Origin: an uncultured Veillonella sp.
GTDB lineage: Bacteria; Bacillota; Negativicutes; Veillonellales; Veillonellaceae
NCBI RefSeq assembly: GCF_937981445.1
Contig: NZ_CALJON010000036.1
Span: 1-42,762, forward strand
Reading direction: 5' to 3'
Length of the DNA: 42,762 bases
Of this stretch, positions 8,163 through 16,174 are shown in pieces; position 1 is the stretch's first letter; each line of letters begins with the position of its first letter. The notes under the pieces are model-generated. The model was not told the DNA's origin and did no database searches. It saw only the letters and a program-made list of their open reading frames with translations. Position numbers and translations under genes: made by a program.

Positions 8163-8250
8163 ACTTGATGCTAACTTAATCTTATATTGATACTAATTTA
8201 ATGTTAACTTGATGTTAACTTAATGCTAACTTGATGCTAACTTAATGCTA
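8163..8250. repeat. Eight tandem 11-bp repeats
   Basis: Eight head-to-tail 11-bp units run without gaps from 8163 to 8250. The commonest forms are ACTTGATGCTA and ACTTAATGCTA, which mostly alternate and give a 22-bp higher period. Units three and four are the most divergent. The period equals one DNA helical turn. On the minus strand each unit carries a TTAGCAT or TTAACAT core. Confidence 0.9.
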
Positions 8251-8278
8251 ACGCTAAATAAGTACATATCATGCTCTA

Positions 8279-8929
8279 TTATTTTTTAAGTTTAGCCCGT
8301 AATGCTACAACGATTGGTGTACCTACGAGAACGGCCCCAAGGGCTTCAATAGGACCATGGAAAATGGCCACACCGAGGACAATATTCAATACATTTTCCA
8401 CTGGAATATTGCTAGCCTGAGCATAGGGCTCAGCGTAAATTATATAAATTAGGCCCATAACCATAATGGTATGCATCATAGTGCCTAAAAATAAACCAAG
8501 TACAATACGAATCACTTCGCTCTTAAGCGGTAATAAGCGATACACATAATAGCAAATCGGCCCAATTAACATACGTGGTAACACCGACACAATAGGGTTT
8601 AAAAATGCAAAAGACATAACATTTGGCGCCATAATGTTTTGCACAATGCTATAGCCACCAAAGATAGTCCCTACAATCATACCTACTCGTGGACCTTCTA
8701 CTAAGGCGCCGATTAAAGTAGGAATATGCAAAATCGTAAAGTTAATAGGCGGGATACGAATAAATCCAAAGCCGGTTATGCCCAATATAACCGTAATAGC
8801 AGCTAACAAGCCAACAACTGTTAGTTGCCTCACATTAAAACGCTTGCGCGCATATGGCGATGCCGTAGGCTTACTACTGTTCGCGCGTTCTGCGTTTTTT
8901 ATATCTATATTGTTTTCTTTATCTGCCAT
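8279..8929 (-). CDS. ECF transporter S component (substrate unknown)
   Basis: The 216-residue protein has a hydrophilic N-terminal tail of about 40 residues and then about six membrane segments, typical of energy-coupling factor S components that bind vitamins and related small molecules. The run HIPTLIGALVEGPRVGMIVG followed by FLNPIVSVLPRMLIG resembles the broad S-component family that includes pantothenate- and riboflavin-type members. I cannot assign the ligand. The energising module (EcfA, EcfA', EcfT) is not nearby, so it probably uses a shared one. The start is the ATG at 8929, with GGAGG 8 bases upstream. An upstream in-frame TTG at 8974 has no site. It has its own promoter and an unusual symmetric leader. 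Confidence 0.85.
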   Translation of the reverse strand: MADKENNIDIKNAERANSSKPTASPYARKRFNVRQLTVVGLLAAITVILGITGFGFIRIPPINFTILHIPTLIGALVEGPRVGMIVGTIFGGYSIVQNIMAPNVMSFAFLNPIVSVLPRMLIGPICYYVYRLLPLKSEVIRIVLGLFLGTMMHTIMVMGLIYIIYAEPYAQASNIPVENVLNIVLGVAIFHGPIEALGAVLVGTPIVVALRAKLKK

Positions 8930-8977
8930 GTGTACTTCCTCCGTTCTTATTCCCTGCGGATATAAGTCGAACAAAAA

Positions 8978-9051
8978 AATAGATGGTCTATCTTGCTATC
9001 ATCGTTCTGTTCACTCGATACAGACTGTCATAGGCTAATAAACCATCTATT
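8978..9051. promoter_or_regulatory. Symmetric leader region of the ECF gene
   Basis: A perfect 10-bp inverted repeat (AATAGATGGT on the minus strand at 9042-9051, ACCATCTATT at 8978-8987) brackets 54 bases that can fold further (CTAT with ATAG, TCTGT with ACAGA). The right arm is followed directly by a T run. The right arm can instead form a smaller hairpin with AGATAGA just before it. The decamer AGCAAGATAG occurs twice, at 8988-8997 and at 9066-9075 inside the promoter spacer. I could not match it to a known riboswitch class. Confidence 0.6.
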
Positions 9052-9080
9052 ATATTAAATTATTACTATCTTGCTGTCAA
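9052..9080 (-). promoter_or_regulatory. Promoter of the ECF gene
   Basis: Minus strand TTGACA, 17 bases, TAATAT. It starts only 11 bases after the stop of the upstream membrane-protein gene. The left arm of the inverted repeat overlaps the -10 to +1 region. Confidence 0.7.
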
Positions 9081-9091
9081 GATTTCTCTAA

Positions 9092-10090
9092 TTATTTATT
9101 TTTTGCTCCTGATTGTTTCTTTTGTGCCTTTTTCTCTGCTTTGCGCTTTGCTTTAGCTTCCGCTGCTTCACGAATATCATCAGACTCAGGTGCATTAGTC
9201 TTCATTACCTCTTCTACCTTATTGCGCACTAAATCTTCTTGAGATTTAAAACGACTTTGCAAGGCTGTTAATGCTTTTTCAGCGCCCATACCTACACCAT
9301 TGGCCACGCCGATAATAATAAGTTGAATCAACGCCGGCGTTACATAGACTAGAGGATTGCCTCTAAAGGCAGGGAAAATATAATCTGCCGAGTTTTTAAC
9401 GAACTCTGGCAACCACCCACCAGCAAAGATATGACCATTAATAGCCAACCACGCAAAGGCTGTAATTAAAATACGAAGTAAGCGGAAGGCTTTACGTACC
9501 TCGTGGCGAGGGAATAAGTAAAAGGCAATGGAGCCCATTGTCCACACCACTAACAAAAGAATGAATAAGTTGAGCGTATCTAATATCATAGCCTGTGTTT
9601 CTACAGATACACTGAGACCGCCCAAGTTCATAAATAAAATATCGCCAATTAATAACAAAGGAATTGGCAAGGCATATACAGCAATGTCTAAAGTTTCATC
9701 AAGCCAAGTATTAATTCGTGGACGATTAAAGAAGGCCGTTAAAATAGCCGCCGTAAGTCCCATGCCAATATAGCCAGCCAAGAAAATGCCCCCCCAGATT
9801 AAGAGCAATTCACTCATTGTTTGGCCTGCCATTTTAATAGGCGCTACCCGTTCGCCCATATAAAAGAAAATAAACCAACCAAACCAGCTATAAAAATAGA
9901 GGCCGCCACGCCATGGATAGGTAACATACGGTTTTAATCGCTCTTGACGGCGAAGCCAAAATGGCATAAATAAAGCTAAACCTACATACAATGGAATACC
10001 GGTTAACATACCACCCACTGCCATAGCAATGATAGAAATAGGAACTACTATGAGCGCTCCCAGCAGAGTTATACGTAATAGATTTTTCAA
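9092..10090 (-). CDS. Multi-pass membrane protein, unknown function
   Basis: I do not recognise this 332-residue protein. It has about seven or eight hydrophobic segments from residue 5 to about 275. A cytosolic-looking tail rich in Lys, Ala and Glu follows, ending in a strongly basic stretch that is probably helical. An Arg-Arg-Gln-Glu-Arg patch follows the second segment. The start is a TTG at 10090, supported by AGGGG 7 bases upstream, one base after the TGA of the preceding gene, so the two are translationally coupled. Neighbours are the ECF gene downstream and the metal ATPase upstream, which does not fix a role. No catalytic motif is visible. Confidence 0.75.
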   Translation of the reverse strand: MKNLLRITLLGALIVVPISIIAMAVGGMLTGIPLYVGLALFMPFWLRRQERLKPYVTYPWRGGLYFYSWFGWFIFFYMGERVAPIKMAGQTMSELLLIWGGIFLAGYIGMGLTAAILTAFFNRPRINTWLDETLDIAVYALPIPLLLIGDILFMNLGGLSVSVETQAMILDTLNLFILLLVVWTMGSIAFYLFPRHEVRKAFRLLRILITAFAWLAINGHIFAGGWLPEFVKNSADYIFPAFRGNPLVYVTPALIQLIIIGVANGVGMGAEKALTALQSRFKSQEDLVRNKVEEVMKTNAPESDDIREAAEAKAKRKAEKKAQKKQSGAKNK

Positions 10091-10091
10091 T

Positions 10092-10493
10092 TCAGTTCCC
10101 CTTTCTAAGGATACGTGTTAAACAATAGCTAAAGGATAAAGATAATACCACTTGTATATACATAACTAAAATAAAGGCCACATCACGACCAATGGTCGGC
10201 AAATTCCATAAAAAGGAAAAATCACCTACAAAAAATGATTTATATGTAAAAATCTGCACAGCCAACCAAGCCACAACATATAACACACGACCAATGCGCT
10301 TTTGCTCAGGCCCAAACCCACTTTTCGAAGACGATAAATAGCAAAGTGGGATGAATACCGATAAAAACAAATAGCTAACGAGCGCAACCATAGCACTAGA
10401 GCCATTATGTATTGTATAGGCTCCTAAGGGAACTAATAAAATAAAAAAGCTCATATATAAAGTACGCCCCATAATATCGGCAAGGACTTTCAT
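10092..10493 (-). CDS. Small four-segment membrane protein, unknown function
   Basis: This 133-residue protein has about four hydrophobic segments (roughly 10-30, 35-55, 68-85 and 103-125) and a basic end (RILRKGN). I do not recognise a family. It starts at an ATG with AGGAGG 7 bases upstream, behind a good promoter at 10529-10557. Its stop is one base from the start of the longer membrane protein, so the two probably act together. No signal peptide cleavage site or catalytic motif is evident. Confidence 0.75.
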   Translation of the reverse strand: MKVLADIMGRTLYMSFFILLVPLGAYTIHNGSSAMVALVSYLFLSVFIPLCYLSSSKSGFGPEQKRIGRVLYVVAWLAVQIFTYKSFFVGDFSFLWNLPTIGRDVAFILVMYIQVVLSLSFSYCLTRILRKGN

Positions 10494-10528
10494 AATCTAA
10501 CCTCCTAGTAAATCAACTCAATAGTTTT

Positions 10529-10557
10529 ATTCTACTATAGGTACGGCTAAAACTCAA
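10529..10557 (-). promoter_or_regulatory. Promoter of the membrane-protein pair
   Basis: Minus strand TTGAGT, 17 bases, TAGAAT. It begins right after the terminator of the ATPase gene. Confidence 0.65.
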
Positions 10558-10558
10558 T

Positions 10559-10602
10559 AAAAAAGACCTCTTAAAGTCAGTGTTACCAACTTAAGAGGTC
10601 TT
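10559..10602 (-). terminator. Terminator of the P-type ATPase operon
   Basis: AAGACCTCTTA at 10563-10573 pairs with TAAGAGGTCTT at 10592-10602 (11 bp), followed by six T on the minus strand. Confidence 0.88.
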
Positions 10603-10611
10603 GTATTAGTA

Positions 10612-12759
10612 TTAAGCTACTGTAGTAGCTTCTACAGTAATAGCATCATCATTACCAACTAGCGACGTATTCTTCGCCTTAGGTAATAAAGGCGTCATAC
10701 TGCGAAGGCCAATGACCAATGTAAATATATTATGCATCCAAGCTGTTGTACTAGGCGTTAAAATTTGGAATAAACCAAGCCCAACTAGGCCACCATTTAC
10801 ACCAACAATGGAATTATAATTAAACTGAATGCGGTCCATAAGCTTCATAGCAATGCGACGTAAATCAACGATGCTTGTTAAATCATCCGAAGACACCGTT
10901 ATATTGGCAATTTTTTGTGCAATAGGAGCCCCTTCATTCATAGCGACGCCTACATGTGCTTCAGATAAAGCTGGGGAGTCATTAATACCATCCCCTACCA
11001 TCATCACCGTATAGCCTTCACTCTTAGCTTGCTTTACATAAGCCGCTTTGTCGCCAGGCAATACTTCAGCATGCACTTCATCTATGCCAATTTCACGAGC
11101 AACCCGTTCTGCATTGCGTTTACTGTCTCCCGTCATCATGACAATTTTCTTAACACCTAACTCATGTAATTCCTCAACTACTTGAGCCGCTTCTTCGCGC
11201 ACTGGATCTTTAATGCAAAGCACTGCTGCCAAGCGACCACTAATAGCTAAGTATAAATGAGATGATGAATCTGGTAAATTATTAAACGTATCCATTTCAT
11301 CTGGTGGTATTACTGTTTTTTCATCGTCAAAAATAAAATGCGCACTGCCGATACGGCATTTACGATTGCCCACTTTAGAGGCAATGCCATGAGCTACGAT
11401 ATATTCTAATTTAGAAGAATGTTTTTCCTTATGAGGTAAATTGTGCTGTTCCGCTGCATTCACAACAGCTTTCGCCATGGAATGAGGGAAATGCTCTTCT
11501 AAACAAGCGGCGAGCATTAACATGTCATCAGGATCATGACCTTCAAAAGTAATAATCTGTTCAAACACAGGCTCTGCCTTAGTTAAAGTACCGGTTTTAT
11601 CAAATACGATAACATCCGCTGCAGCAATCTGTTCCAAGAATTTGCCGCCCTTAACTGTAATGCCTCGTTTAGACGCTTCTTCCATAGCCGATAATACAGC
11701 TAATGGAATACTCAATTTTAAAGCACAAGAGAAATCAACCATCAAGAAAGACAAGGCTTTCATAGTGTTACGGGTTAACAAATATGTTAAGGCTGTACCA
11801 GCAAAAGTGATAGGCACTAATTTGTCTGCCATATGGAAGGCTTTTTGTTCCATACCTGATTTCATTTGCTCTGATTCTTCAATGAGACTTACAATTTGTT
11901 CATATCGAGAGGATTTAGAATTACCACGCACTTCGATGATACAGGATCCTTCATCTACAACAGTACCGGCATATACAGCGGTACCTTCATCGCGACGAAC
12001 AGGTTCCGGTTCACCTGTCATGGAGCTTTCATTTACAAGGACGACACCCTCTACTACAATGCCGTCTAAAGGAACGACTTCGCCTTGACGTAAAACGACT
12101 TGGTCTCCTTCTTTTACCTCAGCCACTGGACGACTTACTTCTACACCATCCACTTTAACCCATACTTTGTCAACATTTAATGACATGCTTTCTGCTAGGT
12201 TAAGAACCGATTTGCGAAGAGTCCACTCTTCAAGAGTTTCACCAATGCCTAATAAGTACATAATAGCACCAGCTGTTGAGAAATCACCGCGAAGCATGGA
12301 TACGGTAATCGCCACGCCATCTAGGACTTCTACAGTCAACTTGCGATGCCATAACATAGTAACTGCTTGTTTTACAAATTTTACTGCACTTACCCAATTC
12401 CATGCTATCCTAACAGGCATTGGCAAGAAAACGCGTTTACCAATGTATAATAAGGTTTGACCAATCATGGATTCACGATACTTGCGATTTACAAGTCGTG
12501 GGGAATATTCCGTCAATGCAGGGGCTGCCGTTAAGTCAAGGGAACGAAGTGCTAATAAGGCATCGCGCACGGCAAGTTCATCGCCATTATGAGTGATGAT
12601 TAAGTCGCGCGAGCGAGTGAAAAATTTCACCTTAGTAATCGCCGCGCATTTCATGAGCTCTTCTTCAACATATGCAGCCTGTGCATCGTCAAATAACCAT
12701 CCTGATACTTTTACGTGAAGTCGTTTCGATAATCTTTGACTAACCGAAAACTTCAACAT
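10612..12759 (-). CDS. P1B-like heavy-metal-type P-type ATPase with altered motifs
   Basis: This 715-residue ion pump has the full P-type catalytic set: phosphorylation motif DKTGT (Asp387), actuator motif MTGE (247-250) and hinge GDGINDSP (from 589). Its N-terminus (about 1-80) is a ferredoxin-like region without the metal-binding CxxC. The transmembrane metal motif, normally CPC or SPC, is Ser-Cys-Ala (344-346, VDFSCALKLS). The P1B His-Pro dipeptide appears as His-Ser (HFPHS, 423-427). The transported ion cannot be stated. The start codon overlaps the stop of the small upstream gene (TAATG), so they are coupled. A terminator follows at 10559-10602. Confidence 0.9.
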   Translation of the reverse strand: MLKFSVSQRLSKRLHVKVSGWLFDDAQAAYVEEELMKCAAITKVKFFTRSRDLIITHNGDELAVRDALLALRSLDLTAAPALTEYSPRLVNRKYRESMIGQTLLYIGKRVFLPMPVRIAWNWVSAVKFVKQAVTMLWHRKLTVEVLDGVAITVSMLRGDFSTAGAIMYLLGIGETLEEWTLRKSVLNLAESMSLNVDKVWVKVDGVEVSRPVAEVKEGDQVVLRQGEVVPLDGIVVEGVVLVNESSMTGEPEPVRRDEGTAVYAGTVVDEGSCIIEVRGNSKSSRYEQIVSLIEESEQMKSGMEQKAFHMADKLVPITFAGTALTYLLTRNTMKALSFLMVDFSCALKLSIPLAVLSAMEEASKRGITVKGGKFLEQIAAADVIVFDKTGTLTKAEPVFEQIITFEGHDPDDMLMLAACLEEHFPHSMAKAVVNAAEQHNLPHKEKHSSKLEYIVAHGIASKVGNRKCRIGSAHFIFDDEKTVIPPDEMDTFNNLPDSSSHLYLAISGRLAAVLCIKDPVREEAAQVVEELHELGVKKIVMMTGDSKRNAERVAREIGIDEVHAEVLPGDKAAYVKQAKSEGYTVMMVGDGINDSPALSEAHVGVAMNEGAPIAQKIANITVSSDDLTSIVDLRRIAMKLMDRIQFNYNSIVGVNGGLVGLGLFQILTPSTTAWMHNIFTLVIGLRSMTPLLPKAKNTSLVGNDDAITVEATTVA

Positions 12760-13037
12760 TATTTTTCTTCACTTTCTTCCACTTCTAATAATGCGTCTTC
12801 TTGACGGCGTTTTTCATTAATTTCTTGTGCATCAGCTAAAATGCTATCGCTAGAAGCTTGTACTTTTTCAGCTGTTTGCATAATGCTGTCTTTAGCGCGA
12901 ATACCAGCAGCTACTACATTAGCATATACTTTCTTAGCATCTTTGCTTGTTAATACTTTTAAACCTACAGTACCAAGAGCTAAACCAGCAGCGAATAAGT
13001 TTGCATTTTTTACTTTTGTTTTGTCTACGTTAAACAT
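12759..13037 (-). CDS. Small membrane-anchored partner of the P-type ATPase (DUF6110-like)
   Basis: The 92-residue protein has one hydrophobic stretch near the N-terminus (about 13-29, NLFAAGLALGTVGLKVL), then the sequence TSKDAKKVYANVVAAGIRAKD, and an acidic helical tail. This resembles a small family often found beside P-type ATPases. I recall it as DUF6110, from memory and not from a search. Its TAA overlaps the ATG of the ATPase by one base, which argues for a shared complex or regulation. AGAAAGG lies upstream of the ATG. Function is unknown. Confidence 0.82.
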   Translation of the reverse strand: MFNVDKTKVKNANLFAAGLALGTVGLKVLTSKDAKKVYANVVAAGIRAKDSIMQTAEKVQASSDSILADAQEINEKRRQEDALLEVEESEEK

Positions 13038-13094
13038 ACTAAATCAACCTTTCTTTTGGGAATTAAATGTAATAAAACTGTAAAACACCTTAAT

Positions 13095-13137
13095 TTATAA
13101 AAATAGCCAAGGATCAAAGAACAATGAACCTTGGCTA
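13095..13137 (-). terminator. Terminator of the FeoB-associated gene
   Basis: TAGCCAAGG at 13104-13112 pairs with CCTTGGCTA at 13129-13137, followed by five T on the minus strand. It lies 24 bases after the stop. Confidence 0.85.
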
Positions 13138-13160
13138 CTTACACCATATCTCAAAACGAT

Positions 13161-13358
13161 TTACGCTTTTTTATCTGGCATAGCACCACTGCAGCAACCA
13201 CAGCCCACGCTAGCAGTATTAACCGTATTTTTACCGCCTTTACCACCACAGCCACAACTACAACCACCTTTACCAGTCATAGTTTTATACGCTTTTTTTA
13301 CAACAAATAGTACTGCAATTAATCCAATGAGATATACTATTAGGTTCTCCATTATCAT
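13161..13358 (-). CDS. FeoB-associated cysteine-rich membrane protein
   Basis: The 65-residue protein has one N-terminal membrane segment (ENLIVYLIGLIAVLFVV) followed by a Gly/Cys-rich tail with CSCGC and CGCC motifs. This is the pattern of the small FeoB-associated Cys-rich proteins found near feoB. The tail may bind iron or take part in redox. AAGGA is placed 6 bases before the ATG at 13358. A longer frame from an ATG at 13388 would have this site inside the coding region, so I prefer 13358. It lies downstream of feoB with its own upstream region containing Fur-like repeats, and ends at a good terminator. Confidence 0.87.
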   Translation of the reverse strand: MIMENLIVYLIGLIAVLFVVKKAYKTMTGKGGCSCGCGGKGGKNTVNTASVGCGCCSGAMPDKKA

Positions 13359-13737
13359 ACACCATCCTTCTAGTTTTATCAATAGCATTCTCTATGCAAA
13401 TATCACCAAACAACGCTCCACTACTGAATTCTCAATGAATTATCATAAATCTATTATCATTTAGAATTTGTATTTTACATTGTGGATTCTCAATATCCAT
13501 AAAGAGTTCTACATTACTCAATTTATCGATAATCCCATAATACGGGCATTATACTTTGTAATAAATGAGTAAAATATTAGTAAAGCTCCAAAAGGGTATT
13601 TGATATACATTCTTACCCTATATTACTAAAAATTTTTTTAAATTTATGCAAGAAAGACCTATGCATCACGCATAGGCCTTTACTCTACCTAATTAAATAG
13701 GAACTCATAATTGCTCTTACGAGCAGGCCCTATTCAA
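13359..13737. other. Non-coding stretch between feoB and the FeoB-associated gene
   Basis: It holds the feoB terminator (13653-13681) and the upstream region of the FeoB-associated gene. On the minus strand TGATAAT, TGATAAT and TGAGAAT follow each other between about 13428 and 13460, and another TTGAGAAT lies near 13485-13493. These look like iron-regulator half-sites. No gene is seen. Confidence 0.55.
13653..13681 (-). terminator. Terminator of feoAB
   Basis: A 12-bp stem with one mismatch (AAAG-CCTATGC with GCATAGG-CTTT) and a 5-base loop lies 57 bases after the feoB stop. The T run behind it is short. Confidence 0.65.
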
Positions 13738-16173
13738 TTATTGAAATCCTAATAAATGACCTACATGATATACCAAGAAGGCCGCACCCCACGCAAGAGC
13801 ACAGGAGTAAAGAATGAAGAAGCTAAGCCATGCCCAGCCGCCTGCCTCACGTTTAAATACTGCCATTGCCGCAAAACATGGAGGGTAAATAAGTACGAAC
13901 ATCATTAAACCTACCGCTACTAATGGCGTGAAGGATTCATCTTGACGTAAGTATTCTTGTAATGGTTGTTCATTGTCTTCGTCAGCTGTTACAGCATAAA
14001 TTGTACCTAATGTACTTACCATAACTTCTTTAGCAGCTAATGCTGTGATTAAAGATACACTCATCTTCCAGTCAAAGCCAAGTGGACGCATAATTGGTTC
14101 AATAGTACGACCAATCATAGCAGCATAAGAACCTTGGATTTTTTCAGATGCTTCTTGTTCATCAATTTGACCTAACTCTTCATCTCTTAGAAGATCATTT
14201 TGGTAAACAGACCAAGCTACTGGGAAGAGATTTGCATTGCCCGCTTCTAATTGTTTGAAGTAGTCTGGTACTTCTAATGCATCAGCACCAGTAGCCTGAG
14301 CGGCATCTTCATTAGCATTGGCTTCATTAGTTGTAGCCTCTGCTGTCGTTGCTTCAGCAGCTTCTTCAGGTGCTTCCTCTTCAGCTGCGTCTTGTTCTTC
14401 TTGAATCGCTGCCATTTGATCAACTAAATCCATTACTGGTTGTTTTTGTTCATCACTAGTCAAACCAGCTTGTGCTAAAATGGCATCAGCTTTTGCATCA
14501 TAGCTTTCTGTCACGGTAGCACGAGCCGCATCAAAATCTTGAGAATATTGTACATCTTGTGGATAGGATGCAAGGAACCAAATAATAACAGACGCTGCTA
14601 AAATGAATGTACCTGCTTTCTTTAAGTACAATACAGCGCGCTCCCACATATGAAGAAGTACACTCTTTAAAGTTGGCATATGATATGGTGGTAATTCCAT
14701 AACAAATGGTTCGGATTCACCAGGGAATAAGAATTTGCGGAATACTTTAGCCATGATTACAGCTAACACAATACCGGCCAAGTAAATGGCAAATAAAGCG
14801 GTACCACGCTGCCCTACTGGGAAGAAGGCACCGATAAACAAGGTGTATACCGGCAAACGAGCACTACATGTCATAAATTGGGATACCAATATAGTAATCA
14901 TGCGGTCGCGACGATTATCTAAGATACGAGCCCCCATGATGGCTGGAATACTACAACCATAACCAATCAATAAAGGAATGAAAGATTTACCATGCAAACC
15001 ACAAGCGCGCATCACACGGTCCATGACGAACGCTGCACGAGCCATATAACCAGTGTCTTCTAAGAAGGCAATGCCTAAGAATAAGAGCACAATAAGAGGT
15101 ACGAAACTCATTACGGCGCCCACACCGGCAATAATACCATCCACAACTAAGGATTGTAATTGACCTTCCGGGATTACTGTTGCAGCCCATTCGCCTAAGG
15201 CTGTAAAGCCATCTTCAATCCAACCTTGTGGATAGGCCCCTAATTCGTTTACGAAGTTGAATAGGAGCCACATAATACCCAAGAAAATAGGAAGGCCGAA
15301 AACGCGATGAGTTAAAATCTTATCAATGCGATCTGATTTAGTTTCAAGTTCTTTAGGTTCTCCTTGCAAGCTAGCATTAAAAGTCGCTACAGCAAAACGA
15401 TGGCGGTATTCTTGGAAAATAATATCTAAATCTACTTTGCCTTCTAGTTCGCTGCGAAGTTTTTCTGCTTCCGCAAGAACAGTCTGTGTATTTTCAAATG
15501 CTTTTACTTTGTTAACTACATCAGGGTCATTTTCTAATAATTTAATAGCTACCCAGCGCAATGGATATGTAATGGTGCCAGCGTCCTCGATTTTTTGAAC
15601 TAAATCAGCGATGGCCGGCTCAAGAATTTCACCATAATCAACTGTTGCTAGTTGAATCTCTTCTTTTTTTGTTACATCCACTACGGCTTGAAGTAATTCA
15701 CTAGTACCTACATTGTTACGACCTACTGTTTTAACAATGCTTGCACCAGTTAATTCGCTGAGCTTTTTCACGTCAATATTAACGCCCATTTCTTCTGCAA
15801 TATCAGACATGTTAAGGGCCAATACGAGAGGTCGCTCAAGTTCAAGCAATTGAGCTGCTAAGTATAAATTACGCTCTAAATTAGAAGCATCTAATACATT
15901 AACAATTACATCAGGTTCATCATTGATAATCGTATTACGTGCTACTAATTCATCTAATGAACGAGCTGTTAAGCTATATGTACCTGGTAAGTCAATGAAT
16001 AGTAAATCACTACCATTAAACTTACATTCCCCTTCTTTTTTTTCTACCGTAGCACCTGGATAGTTACCAACATGTTGTTTTGATCCGGTAATATTATTAA
16101 AAATTGTTGTTTTACCACAGTTCGGATTCCCTGCTAAGGCAATACGAATGGTAGTGGCAGTTTGGTCACTCAT
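13738..16173 (-). CDS. feoB: Ferrous iron transport protein B (FeoB)
   Basis: FeoB imports Fe(II) across the inner membrane, driven by its cytosolic G domain. In this 811-residue protein the G motifs are clear: G1 GNPNCGKT (15-22), G3 DLPG (61-64) and G4 NMSD (121-124). The Gate-containing membrane core follows, with paired GYxxRAAFVMDR and CxxPxxxGARI type sequences. The C-terminal half carries a low-complexity insert at about 575-640, rich in Glu, Ala and Thr, between the membrane helices and making the protein longer than the E. coli one (773). The gene starts one base after the feoA stop and is followed by a terminator. Iron control by Fur is inferred from the operator at 16489-16507. Confidence 0.96.
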   Translation of the reverse strand: MSDQTATTIRIALAGNPNCGKTTIFNNITGSKQHVGNYPGATVEKKEGECKFNGSDLLFIDLPGTYSLTARSLDELVARNTIINDEPDVIVNVLDASNLERNLYLAAQLLELERPLVLALNMSDIAEEMGVNIDVKKLSELTGASIVKTVGRNNVGTSELLQAVVDVTKKEEIQLATVDYGEILEPAIADLVQKIEDAGTITYPLRWVAIKLLENDPDVVNKVKAFENTQTVLAEAEKLRSELEGKVDLDIIFQEYRHRFAVATFNASLQGEPKELETKSDRIDKILTHRVFGLPIFLGIMWLLFNFVNELGAYPQGWIEDGFTALGEWAATVIPEGQLQSLVVDGIIAGVGAVMSFVPLIVLLFLGIAFLEDTGYMARAAFVMDRVMRACGLHGKSFIPLLIGYGCSIPAIMGARILDNRRDRMITILVSQFMTCSARLPVYTLFIGAFFPVGQRGTALFAIYLAGIVLAVIMAKVFRKFLFPGESEPFVMELPPYHMPTLKSVLLHMWERAVLYLKKAGTFILAASVIIWFLASYPQDVQYSQDFDAARATVTESYDAKADAILAQAGLTSDEQKQPVMDLVDQMAAIQEEQDAAEEEAPEEAAEATTAEATTNEANANEDAAQATGADALEVPDYFKQLEAGNANLFPVAWSVYQNDLLRDEELGQIDEQEASEKIQGSYAAMIGRTIEPIMRPLGFDWKMSVSLITALAAKEVMVSTLGTIYAVTADEDNEQPLQEYLRQDESFTPLVAVGLMMFVLIYPPCFAAMAVFKREAGGWAWLSFFILYSCALAWGAAFLVYHVGHLLGFQ

Positions 16174-16174
16174 T

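Noticed and set aside
8930..9051. ECF leader as a known riboswitch (preQ1, THF, TPP or FMN)
   Set aside because: None of the conserved core sequences of these classes is present as far as I can tell by eye. It is kept as an unassigned structured region.
11642..12088. 148-codon plus-strand open frame inside the P-type ATPase gene
   Set aside because: It is antisense to a well-supported gene and its product is Ser/Thr-rich with no recognisable family. The same reasoning applies to antisense frames in the helicase, topB, metG and holB genes.
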